From the NCBI GenBank assembly GCA_003506275.1, contig DOBD01000011.1:1-5360 (forward strand): DNA of 5,360 nucleotides, read 5' to 3'. The stretch comes from Bacteroidales bacterium. Lineage in GTDB: Bacteria; Bacteroidota; Bacteroidia; Bacteroidales; UBA1402. Below the pieces are notes generated by a model. It saw nothing but the letters and a program-made list of their open reading frames with translations. It searched no databases and had not been told where the DNA came from. Positions 1-5,360 of the stretch are shown piece by piece (positions within the stretch are counted from its first letter, which is position 1; each line of letters begins with the position of its first letter). The position numbers were made by a program, and so were the translations under genes.

Positions 1-138
1 TTGTCGTTTTATAAAAGCTGTGGCTTTGTGACCTCCCATCGGGTTGAAAACTTTTTTACCGATAACTATGATCACCTGATGTACGATGGTGACATACAGT
101 TGGTTGATATGGTGTATCTGAAAAAAGAATTGCACTAA
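1..138 (+). CDS. GNAT-family N-acetyltransferase, C-terminal fragment (5' end outside window)
   Basis: Frame 1 is open from the first base to a TAA at 136-138 and encodes the last 45 residues of a protein. The piece contains FYKSCGF, followed by [13 protein letters not shown] and [12 protein letters not shown]. An F-Y-x-x-x-G-F segment close to the C-terminus is the usual last conserved element of GNAT acetyltransferases, which transfer an acetyl group from acetyl-CoA to an amine. The tail, with its DNYDH and QLVDM(V/I)YL(K/R)K signature, resembles a GNAT subgroup I associate with Bacteroidales. The acetyl-CoA binding motif and the start lie upstream of the window, so substrate and full length cannot be judged. 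Only 18 bases separate its stop from the glycerol dehydrogenase start, so the two may be co-transcribed. The family call is fairly firm; a specific function is unknown. Confidence 0.75.
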   Translation: MSFYKSCGFVTSHRVENFFTDNYDHLMYDGDIQLVDMVYLKKELH

Positions 139-156
139 CTATTTAATGGAATAGCT

Positions 157-1245
157 ATGAACCAGATTGCTTGTTTCCCGGGAAAATACATTCAAGGCAA
201 CGGCACCATCCTGTTGCTCGAAGGTTTGATGGAGAAGTTTGGTCGGAAAGCGGTGGTGTTAACGTCACCTACGGCCAAACAGTACCTGCCGGCCAGTTAT
301 TCGCTTCCACCTTTGACCTCCACGATCTCCGTGGAACTCTTTGGAGGCGAATGCAGTGAATCCGAGTTGAGTGTTTTTTCTTCACGCATTAAACAGTTTG
401 AGGCGAATGTGGTGGTTGGCGTCGGAGGAGGGAAGGTGATTGACACGGCTAAAATTGCAGCCGATAGGGCTGGATTGCCTGTCATCATTGTTCCCACCAT
501 CGCGTCAACCGATGCGCCCTGTAGTGGCTGTGCCGTAACCTACACCGTGGATGGGATTTTTGAACGGGTACATTATCAGCGATTGAATCCTGCCGTCGTT
601 TTGGTGGATGAAGCGATCATTGCAAAAGCGCCGGTCCGGTTTTTGGTGGCTGGCATGGGGGATGCGTTGGCTACATGGTTTGAAGCGCGGTCGTGCCAGA
701 AAACCATGTCGGAAAATGAATGTGGAGGACTGAGCACCCTGGCTGGACAAAGTATAGCAAGGCGCTGTTACGATGTACTGGTGGAACACGGTCTTCGTGC
801 CAAGCAGGATCATGAAGCTGGCGTTGTCAGTGACTCGTTGAAGCACATTATTGAGGCTACTATTTTATTGAGTGGCATTGGATTTGAGAGTGGGGGATTG
901 GCTGCGGCGCATGCCGTTCACAACGGATTGACGGCCTTACCCGAGACACATGCCTACTATCATGGTGAGAAGGTGGCGTTTGGTGTACTGGTTGGCTTGT
1001 ACCTCGCGCATGCTCCCGAAAATGAGATTGATGCCGCGTATCGTTTTTGTGCTTCCATTGGCCTTCCTGTCTGTTTGTCGCACGTTGGGATAACAGATGC
1101 CACTCAAGAGAAGCTGATGAGGGTGGCCGAAAAATCCATCGAGCCTCAATCGTCCATCCATCATGAAGGTGCTGGTATTCAGGCTGAGCAAGTGTATCAA
1201 GCCATATTGAAGGCCGATGTTACCGGGCGACGTTACGTACGGTGA
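157..1245 (+). CDS. gldA: Glycerol dehydrogenase (iron/zinc-type alcohol dehydrogenase family)
   Basis: This 362-residue cytosolic enzyme would oxidise glycerol to dihydroxyacetone with NAD+, or run in reverse. Length matches the family (about 365-370). The N-terminal half carries the nucleotide-binding GVGGGKVIDTAK at residues 88-99 and the substrate-loop motif PTIASTDAP at 113-121. The C-terminal helical half carries the metal ligands expected for GldA: Asp169 in GMGDALATWFEAR, His252 in AAAHAVHNG and His269 in HGEKVAFG. The 83-residue gap from Asp to first His equals that of the Bacillus enzyme as I recall it. Asp119 is the position that favours glycerol over lactate in related enzymes, which supports glycerol or a similar polyol as substrate. 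ATG 157 is chosen because the protein then starts as GldA proteins do, with a weak TGGA about 6 bases upstream. A close relative acting on another small polyol or hydroxyketone cannot be excluded. Confidence 0.9.
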   Translation: MNQIACFPGKYIQGNGTILLLEGLMEKFGRKAVVLTSPTAKQYLPASYSLPPLTSTISVELFGGECSESELSVFSSRIKQFEANVVVGVGGGKVIDTAKIAADRAGLPVIIVPTIASTDAPCSGCAVTYTVDGIFERVHYQRLNPAVVLVDEAIIAKAPVRFLVAGMGDALATWFEARSCQKTMSENECGGLSTLAGQSIARRCYDVLVEHGLRAKQDHEAGVVSDSLKHIIEATILLSGIGFESGGLAAAHAVHNGLTALPETHAYYHGEKVAFGVLVGLYLAHAPENEIDAAYRFCASIGLPVCLSHVGITDATQEKLMRVAEKSIEPQSSIHHEGAGIQAEQVYQAILKADVTGRRYVR

Positions 1246-1260
1246 TGCGTCAGTATTATT

Positions 1261-1274
1261 TTTAATCAATTAAA
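1261..1274. repeat. Short AT-rich inverted repeat upstream of the esterase gene
   Basis: The arms TTTAAT and ATTAAA are perfect reverse complements around a two-base centre (CA). They lie in the 38-base spacer between the gldA stop (1245) and the preferred esterase start (1284). The arms are pure A/T and the loop is too small for a stable RNA hairpin, so this does not look like a terminator. It could be a protein-binding site or part of an AT-rich promoter, but six-base AT arms also arise easily by chance. I could not find a convincing Bacteroidota promoter (TTTG, then TAnnTTTG about 19 bases on) in this spacer. Confidence 0.3.
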
Positions 1275-1283
1275 GTGACATAT

Positions 1284-2849
1284 ATGTTGATTTCTATGAA
1301 CCCTTTCCGTCTAGTTCTTTCCGTGTTGTTTCTTCTGTCGTTTCTTTGCCCGGTCAGTGGGACGGTATCGTTACCTTCCCTCTTGTCGGACAACATGGTG
1401 TTGCAGCAAGGTCAGCCCGTACACATCTGGGGTAAAGCAGAGAGGGGAGAAGTGGTCACCGTGCGTTTGTTGAATCAAGTGCAGACGGTAGTGGCTGATG
1501 AGGCTGGGCACTGGGAGGTCTGGTTGAAGCCGGTGAAAAAATCGGCCAAACCTGTTTCGATGACGGTGACGGGGAATGGTATTGGTGGTGGCGTTCGGGC
1601 TGGCGCAAAGAATGGGCCAAATACCGTGGTCGTGAAGAATATCTTGGTGGGCGAGGTGTGGTTGGCTGCCGGTCAGTCCAACATGGAGTATTCCGTACGG
1701 CTTTCCCACAACGCGGAACAGGAAATCGCTCAGGCCAATTACCCCAAACTGCGTTTCTTTGACGCTCAACGAAGCTTTTCCGATACGGCCAAAACGGATA
1801 TTGCCGGTCGATGGGTGCTGTGTTCGCCCGAAACGGTGGCTGAGATGACGGCCACCGGTTATGCGTTTGCCAGAGGGCTTCACCAGCATTTGAACGTGCC
1901 CGTCGGATTGATTGATGCTTCCTGGGGTGCTACCCGTTGTGAGGCCTGGACCCCGGCTACCGTGTTTGAGGCTGACCCCAGGTTGAGTTTTTGGACGACC
2001 AAATGGGAACAACACCTGCGTGGTTTTCCTCGGCTTCAAGCAGCCTACCTTCAACAACAGGATACCTGGAAAGCAGCCGCAGAAAAAGCGCGTTTGGCGG
2101 GAGAAACGCCACCCAGAGCCCCTAAGGCACCGGAGTTGAAGACCAAATTTGAACCTTCGGTTATCTATAACGGGATTGTTGCCCCTCTTAGCCGATACAC
2201 CATCAGGGGCGTTGTTTGGTATCAAGGGGAAAACAATGCGTACAAAGAGGAAGCTTTTCCCTACCGCTACTTATTTCCGGCCATGATTGACGCCTGGAGA
2301 CAGGCCTGGAAGCAGGGGGATTTTCCTTTCCTGTTTGCTCAACTCTCCACCTTGAACAAGCACCCGTATTGGCCTGTTTTGAGGGAGTCGCAGGTCGAAG
2401 CCCTGAAATTGAAACACACGGCGATGGTGGTTACCTACGATGTGGGGGATTCGACCGATGCCCATTTTAAACTGAAGCAAGTGGTCGGCAAGCGGTTCGA
2501 ACTGGCGGCACGCCGGTTGGTTTACGGAGAAAAAATCGCAGCCTCGGGGCCTCAGTTCAGGCAATTTACGATTGAGGGCCAAAACGTGCGTGTGTGGTTC
2601 GACCACGCCGACGGGTTGAAATCGTCTGATGGTAAAGCCTTGGTTGGTTTCGAAGTGGCCGGGGCCGACGGGCGTCTGTATCCCGCCACTGCCACGATTG
2701 ATGGTGAGACCGTGTTGCTTCACCATGAGAAAGTGCCCCATCCCTGTATCGCACGCTTTGCCTTCAAGGATGCCATCATCGGAAACTTGATCAATCGATA
2801 CGGCTTACCGGCGGTACCATTCCGAACGGATGTCAGGAATGGATTGTAA
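1284..2849 (+). CDS. Secreted sialate O-acetylesterase-family (SGNH-type) carbohydrate esterase
   Basis: With ATG 1284 the protein has 521 residues. It starts with a signal peptide: a short basic n-region ending in NPFR, then LVLSVLFLLSFL and a likely signal peptidase I site near VSG. No lipobox is present, so a periplasmic or exported soluble enzyme is expected. The mature start, LPSLLSDNMVLQQG, is typical of the sialate O-acetylesterase family. Catalytic elements are visible: GQSNME with nucleophile Ser132, WYQGEN (312-317) and DAH with Asp392 and His394. The C-terminus ends with the family's usual GLPAVPFRTD, so the gene is intact. Residues about 242-288 form a charged, Ala/Lys-rich insert. 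These enzymes remove O-acetyl groups from sialic acids or other acetylated sugars; the true substrate cannot be read from sequence, and no glycosidase or SusC/D genes are nearby. GTG 1275 and ATG 1296 are alternative starts; 1284 has AAAG eight bases upstream. Confidence 0.85.
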   Translation: MLISMNPFRLVLSVLFLLSFLCPVSGTVSLPSLLSDNMVLQQGQPVHIWGKAERGEVVTVRLLNQVQTVVADEAGHWEVWLKPVKKSAKPVSMTVTGNGIGGGVRAGAKNGPNTVVVKNILVGEVWLAAGQSNMEYSVRLSHNAEQEIAQANYPKLRFFDAQRSFSDTAKTDIAGRWVLCSPETVAEMTATGYAFARGLHQHLNVPVGLIDASWGATRCEAWTPATVFEADPRLSFWTTKWEQHLRGFPRLQAAYLQQQDTWKAAAEKARLAGETPPRAPKAPELKTKFEPSVIYNGIVAPLSRYTIRGVVWYQGENNAYKEEAFPYRYLFPAMIDAWRQAWKQGDFPFLFAQLSTLNKHPYWPVLRESQVEALKLKHTAMVVTYDVGDSTDAHFKLKQVVGKRFELAARRLVYGEKIAASGPQFRQFTIEGQNVRVWFDHADGLKSSDGKALVGFEVAGADGRLYPATATIDGETVLLHHEKVPHPCIARFAFKDAIIGNLINRYGLPAVPFRTDVRNGL

Positions 2850-3460
2850 TGGGTGCTGTCATGCAAAACGATACCTATAAAACCATAGAGGGAACATCGG
2901 AAGGCCTTTACAAAGAGAAGGGCAGCAAGTTCCTGGCGTTTGCGCACCCGGTGGACAACCTGGAAGCTGTGAAGGCGTTGTTGGACGATTACCGCAAGCG
3001 TTACCACGATGCCAGGCATGTTTGTTTTGCCTATAGCCTGGGGCCGGAACGGGAAGAGACAAAGGCTGGCGATGACGGGGAACCCAGCGGTACGGCAGGT
3101 CGTCCTATTTTAGGGCAGATTCAGTCGTTCGGATTGACCAACGTGTTGGTGGTGGTCGTTCGTTATTTTGGAGGCATTCTATTGGGTACCGGTGGATTGG
3201 TGGTGGCGTACAAATCGGCCGCTGCCGAAGCCTTGTCTCAAGCCGTTGTGGTGGAGAAAACGGTGGATGTCATTCTGCAGATACATGTGGAGTATCCGTT
3301 TCTGGATACCACCTTGCGCTTGCTTCGCAAATGGGAGGCCTCCATTGTGGAACAGTCCTTTGCCTTGGATTGTCAGCTCAGGGTAACCGTGCGCAAGCAG
3401 TCGGTGGAGCCGTTGTGCGAAGCCTTGGAGAAAGTGGAAACACTCCACCTGGAGGCTTGA
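2849..3460 (+). CDS. yigZ: YigZ/IMPACT-family protein (UPF0029)
   Basis: This 203-residue cytosolic protein has the two-part build of the YigZ/IMPACT family. Residues about 17-130 form the conserved IMPACT domain, with KGSKFLAFAHPV (24-35), DARHVCFAY (54-62), DDGEPSGTAGRPIL (75-88) and VVRYFGGILLGTGGLVVAY (103-121). Residues about 138-200 match the smaller C-terminal ferredoxin-like domain. Length fits the family (about 200-210). In eukaryotes IMPACT regulates translation through GCN1; the bacterial proteins are thought to be linked to nucleic acids or the ribosome, but their molecular role is not settled. The ATG at 2849 shares one base with the esterase stop (TAATG), which suggests translational coupling, and AGGA lies ten bases upstream. 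ATG 2861 (Met5) is an equally credible start because conserved sequence begins after it. The family call is firm; the function is not. Confidence 0.9.
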   Translation: MGAVMQNDTYKTIEGTSEGLYKEKGSKFLAFAHPVDNLEAVKALLDDYRKRYHDARHVCFAYSLGPEREETKAGDDGEPSGTAGRPILGQIQSFGLTNVLVVVVRYFGGILLGTGGLVVAYKSAAAEALSQAVVVEKTVDVILQIHVEYPFLDTTLRLLRKWEASIVEQSFALDCQLRVTVRKQSVEPLCEALEKVETLHLEA

Positions 3461-3468
3461 TGAAACGA

Positions 3469-3493
3469 AGCGGATTCCTTACCTTTGTCCGCT
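3469..3493 (+). promoter_or_regulatory. Small hairpin in the IMPACT-Yip1 spacer (weak terminator or attenuator candidate)
   Basis: AGCGGA (3469-3474) pairs perfectly with TCCGCT (3488-3493) across a 13-base loop, extendable by one G-U pair. It begins nine bases after the IMPACT stop and is followed by ATTTTAA, and it ends 13 bases before the Yip1 ATG. The six-base stem with four G/C pairs and the broken T run are weak for an intrinsic terminator. It could partly stop transcription, protect an mRNA end after processing, or be chance. It occupies about half of the longest spacer within the gene run that begins with the esterase. Confidence 0.3.
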
Positions 3494-3506
3494 ATTTTAA
3501 TGGGTT

Positions 3507-4079
3507 ATGTATAGGCAGTTGTTTCGACGTTTGTGGCAAGTACTCCGGTTTCCGGCTCCATTCTGGGCTTCCGTGGCTGAGGTAGGGGATGATAAAAAGA
3601 CCTATCAGACTGAGTATTTTTACCCATTGGCCGGCATGGCTGCCTTGGCGGCTTTTATCAGCGCTTTTTTCGATGGGGATTTAACGTTCAAGCAACAATT
3701 GTCTGAAGGCATCCAGTTGTTTATCCTTTCGTTTGGATCGATTCTTCTGGGTCTCTTTTTGGCGGCATGGGTGTTGGACAAGCTGTTTGTCCGTTTATTT
3801 GGCCTCTTGTCTGATTACAAGAAAGCCGAGATCCTGGTGGTGTATACGTTGACGCCAGTTTTGGTGGTCAGCATCCTGACTCGATTGTTTTCGGAACTTT
3901 GGTTTCTGAAGGCGTTGTTCCTGTATGTCTTTGTAATAGCTTGGGAAGCGGCCACGCATTTTTACGCCGTACACCCCAAACAGCAAGGTTATTTCACGTT
4001 GTATTGCGGCGCTGTCGTGTTGCTGGCACCCTTATTGGTTGAGTTTGTCCTGCTACGCTTGTTGCCTGGTTTGAATTAA
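3507..4079 (+). CDS. Yip1-domain polytopic membrane protein
   Basis: The 190-residue product opens with an amphipathic, basic stretch (MYRQLFRRLWQVLRFP) followed by a polar segment. Five likely membrane helices follow at about 38-55, 69-90, 108-126, 131-150 and 162-187. The order of a short cytosolic N-terminus, a W-x-x-V/I segment, five helices and a Tyr-Thr-Leu-x-Pro motif in the third helix (YTLTPVLV, 113-120) fits bacterial Yip1-domain proteins, which are common in Bacteroidales. It should sit in the inner membrane. Eukaryotic Yip1 proteins act with Rab GTPases in vesicle traffic, but no role is established for the bacterial ones, so none is assigned. ATG 3507 is preferred because the protein then begins as family members do; no clear Shine-Dalgarno motif precedes it. 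smpB starts 11 bases after its stop, so the two genes are very likely co-transcribed. Confidence 0.75.
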   Translation: MYRQLFRRLWQVLRFPAPFWASVAEVGDDKKTYQTEYFYPLAGMAALAAFISAFFDGDLTFKQQLSEGIQLFILSFGSILLGLFLAAWVLDKLFVRLFGLLSDYKKAEILVVYTLTPVLVVSILTRLFSELWFLKALFLYVFVIAWEAATHFYAVHPKQQGYFTLYCGAVVLLAPLLVEFVLLRLLPGLN

Positions 4080-4090
4080 TCGGATAGGAT

Positions 4091-4543
4091 ATGAAAGCCT
4101 CCAACATCGTCATCAAAAACAAGCGGGCCACGTTCGATTATGAATTGCTCGACTTTTTCACTGCTGGCCTGGTGCTTTGTGGTACGGAAATCAAGTCGAT
4201 TCGTCTGGGGAAGGCCAGCCTGGCCGATAGTTACTGTATCATACTGCATGGGGAGCTCTGGGCTAAGAATATCCAGATTGCCGAGTATTTTTTTGGCTCC
4301 TACAACAACCACCAGCCCAAACGTGACCGCAAATTGTTATTGACCAAGCGGGAATTGGCCAAAATAACCCGTCTGACCAAGGAAACCGGCTTCACGATTG
4401 TGCCGATCAAGCTGTATCTGAACGAAAAAGGACTGGCCAAGCTGGATATCGCCGTGGCCAAGGGTAAAAAGGCCTATGATAAACGGGAGGCCCTTAAAGA
4501 AAAGGACGACAAGCGTGAAATGGACAGGCATTTCAAGCGCTAA
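4091..4543 (+). CDS. smpB: SsrA-binding protein SmpB (tmRNA-dependent ribosome rescue)
   Basis: SmpB binds tmRNA and carries it to ribosomes stalled on broken messages, where tmRNA tags the unfinished protein for degradation. The 150-residue product shows all family landmarks: [12 protein letters not shown] (10-21), the RNA-binding GTEIKSIR (31-38), KASLADSY (41-48), [13 protein letters not shown] (72-84), [19 protein letters not shown] (103-121) and GKKAYDKRE (125-133). The C-terminal tail ([15 protein letters not shown]) is the charged segment that becomes helical in the mRNA channel of a stalled ribosome. Length is normal for the family. ATG 4091 is the only reasonable start, with GGA about six bases upstream. 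The last 29 bases overlap, in another frame, the preferred start of the downstream Gate-family gene, so the same DNA encodes the functional SmpB tail and the next protein's N-terminus. No ssrA gene is visible here. Confidence 0.97.
   Translation: MKASNIVIKNKRATFDYELLDFFTAGLVLCGTEIKSIRLGKASLADSYCIILHGELWAKNIQIAEYFFGSYNNHQPKRDRKLLLTKRELAKITRLTKETGFTIVPIKLYLNEKGLAKLDIAVAKGKKAYDKREALKEKDDKREMDRHFKR
4501..4506 (+). promoter_or_regulatory. Candidate ribosome binding site for the Gate-family gene, inside smpB
   Basis: AAAGGA lies eight bases upstream of GTG 4515, an ideal Shine-Dalgarno spacing, and is one reason for choosing that start. The same bases encode the Glu-Lys of the charged SmpB tail, so the motif may exist only because of the protein it encodes. 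Many Bacteroidota genes do not depend on such motifs. Confidence 0.4.
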
Positions 4544-5360
4544 CCAGCGGCGCGTCGTTGATGCCATCCGGGGAGGCATCCCTAAGGCGGTCAAAACCAT
4601 CGGATGGTTGCTGAAACTGATCATCCCCATTTCGTTGGCTGTTCGTCTGTTGCAATACACAGGCCTGCTGGAATACATTGCCCAGTTCTTACATCCTGTC
4701 TTTCAGGCGGTAGGCTTGCCCGGGGCTTCGGCCATTGCCTTTGTGTGCAGCCTGTTTCTGCCGCTGTATGCGCCCATCGCCATTATTGGAACCCTGCACC
4801 TGACCATTCGTGAAATCAGTATCCTAGCCATCATGTGCCTGATTTCCCACAATACCTTGTTTGAATCTGCCGTACAGAAAAAGACTGGCTCGTCGTTCTG
4901 GTTTGTGTGGTGTCTTCGGGTGGTGATGAGTTTTGTGGCCGCTTTTATTTGGAACTTACTGTTGCCCGAGGATATGGGTATGCCTGTCGGCCATTCGGGC
5001 GTTAGTTTGGAGACGTTGGCTTTTTGGCCCATGTTGTTGGATTGGGGAATGGGGGCCTTGAAACTCTGTCTGATCATGGCTTTGGTTGTGACCGCTCTCA
5101 TGATCCTGCAACGCTTGATGGAGGCATTCTATGTGATGGATTGGCTGGCCCATTTTTTTGCTCCGTTCATGCGGGTCATGGGGCTGTCCAAGGACAGCTC
5201 GTTTCTGTGGTTTGTGGCCAACATCGTCGGGTTGACCTACGGCTCGGCCATTCTCATCGAACAGATGGAAAACAAACGGCTGAACGTGGCCGATGCCCGC
5301 ATGCTCAATAATCACCTGGCCATCAGTCATTCTCTTTTGGAGGATACCATGCTCTTCGTG
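4515..5360 (+). CDS. Nucleoside-recognition (Gate) domain membrane protein, 3' end outside window
   Basis: Frame 3 stays open from the end of smpB to the window edge, giving at least 282 residues from GTG 4515. The protein is strongly hydrophobic, with likely membrane helices around 28-46, 71-93, 101-112, 129-150, 178-199 and 230-248. It resembles the Gate (nucleoside recognition) family, which includes SpmA/SpmB and the channel parts of CNT transporters and FeoB. Two copies of one unit are visible, at residues 51-119 and 207-279, each ending in an ISH motif ([18 protein letters not shown]). The family name does not establish transport of nucleosides, and the substrate is unknown. Start choice is uncertain: GTG 4515 overlaps smpB by 29 bases and has AAAGGA upstream, while ATG 4476 in the same frame would add 13 residues. 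The second ISH unit is nearly complete, so only the C-terminal end is probably missing. Overlap implies co-transcription and perhaps translational coupling with smpB. Confidence 0.8.
   Translation, partial: MKWTGISSANQRRVVDAIRGGIPKAVKTIGWLLKLIIPISLAVRLLQYTGLLEYIAQFLHPVFQAVGLPGASAIAFVCSLFLPLYAPIAIIGTLHLTIREISILAIMCLISHNTLFESAVQKKTGSSFWFVWCLRVVMSFVAAFIWNLLLPEDMGMPVGHSGVSLETLAFWPMLLDWGMGALKLCLIMALVVTALMILQRLMEAFYVMDWLAHFFAPFMRVMGLSKDSSFLWFVANIVGLTYGSAILIEQMENKRLNVADARMLNNHLAISHSLLEDTMLFV

Noticed and set aside
505..846. A 113-codon - strand frame opposite gldA, and a similar one at 937-1269
   Set aside because: No recognisable motifs, no ribosome binding site, and both lie opposite well-conserved glycerol dehydrogenase sequence.
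1261..1274. The TTTAAT/ATTAAA repeat as a gldA terminator
   Set aside because: All-A/T stem with a two-base centre cannot form a stable hairpin and no T tract follows it.
1371..2225. A 284-codon open frame on the - strand opposite the esterase gene
   Set aside because: Its product is rich in His, Arg, Pro and Gly with no domain pattern, and the + strand frame encodes a full, motif-rich enzyme. It is the complement of a constrained gene.
4560..4580. Perfect GATGCC/GGCATC stem just after the smpB stop, as a possible smpB terminator
   Set aside because: It lies inside the Gate coding sequence, has only six pairs around a nine-base loop, and no T run follows. A terminator here would cut off a gene that starts upstream of it.
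4703..5330. Two overlapping - strand frames (4703-5101 and 4956-5330) at the right edge
   Set aside because: They lie opposite the Gate-family membrane gene, are of low complexity (His, Gln and Pro rich), and overlap each other. The + strand frame shows membrane helices and a repeated family motif.
4544..5360. A tmRNA (ssrA) gene next to smpB
   Set aside because: In many genomes the two genes lie close together, so I looked, but the region is an unbroken membrane-protein frame with no tRNA-like acceptor ends or tag-coding segment.
1..5360. Mobile elements, CRISPR repeats, tRNA or rRNA genes, toxin-antitoxin or phage-defence genes
   Set aside because: No transposase or integrase motifs, no spaced direct repeats, no terminal inverted repeats and no cloverleaf-like sequences were seen; the window is filled by recognisable chromosomal genes on one strand.

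Overview
The window reads as ordinary, densely coded chromosome. Every supported gene is on the + strand, and no gap exceeds about 50 bases. The likely source is a member of the Bacteroidota, probably Bacteroidales. This is inferred from protein character (sialate O-acetylesterase family, Bacteroidales-type GNAT tail, Yip1 protein, 150-residue SmpB, tandem Gate protein) and from mostly weak ribosome binding sites. No 16S rRNA or comparable marker is present, so genus cannot be given.

Layout. Bases 1-138 hold the last 45 codons of a GNAT acetyltransferase that starts outside the window. Eighteen bases later comes a complete GldA-type glycerol dehydrogenase (157-1245). A 38-base AT-rich spacer with a short inverted repeat leads to a secreted sialate O-acetylesterase-family enzyme (1284-2849). 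Its stop codon overlaps the start of a YigZ/IMPACT-family protein (2849-3460) by one base. A 46-base spacer with a small hairpin separates this from a five-helix Yip1-domain membrane protein (3507-4079). Eleven bases later is smpB (4091-4543), the tmRNA-binding protein of ribosome rescue. Its 3' end overlaps, in another frame, the start of a membrane protein of the nucleoside-recognition/Gate family (4515 to beyond 5360), which runs off the right edge.

How the genes may work together. Spacing suggests that at least the stretch from the esterase to the Gate protein is read as one transcript. The products do not form an obvious pathway: one periplasmic or secreted esterase, two ribosome-linked or housekeeping cytosolic proteins (IMPACT family, SmpB) and two polytopic membrane proteins. 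The glycerol dehydrogenase may be a separate unit or may share the transcript. The ssrA (tmRNA) gene that SmpB serves was not seen here.

I found no mobile element, CRISPR array, rRNA, tRNA, toxin-antitoxin pair or defence system, and nothing I would call a new biological system. The points most worth a second look are the out-of-frame overlap of smpB with the Gate gene and its unsettled start, the clear internal duplication in the Gate protein, the pairing of two translation-linked genes around a Yip1 protein, and the hairpin plus small overlapping ORF between the IMPACT and Yip1 genes.
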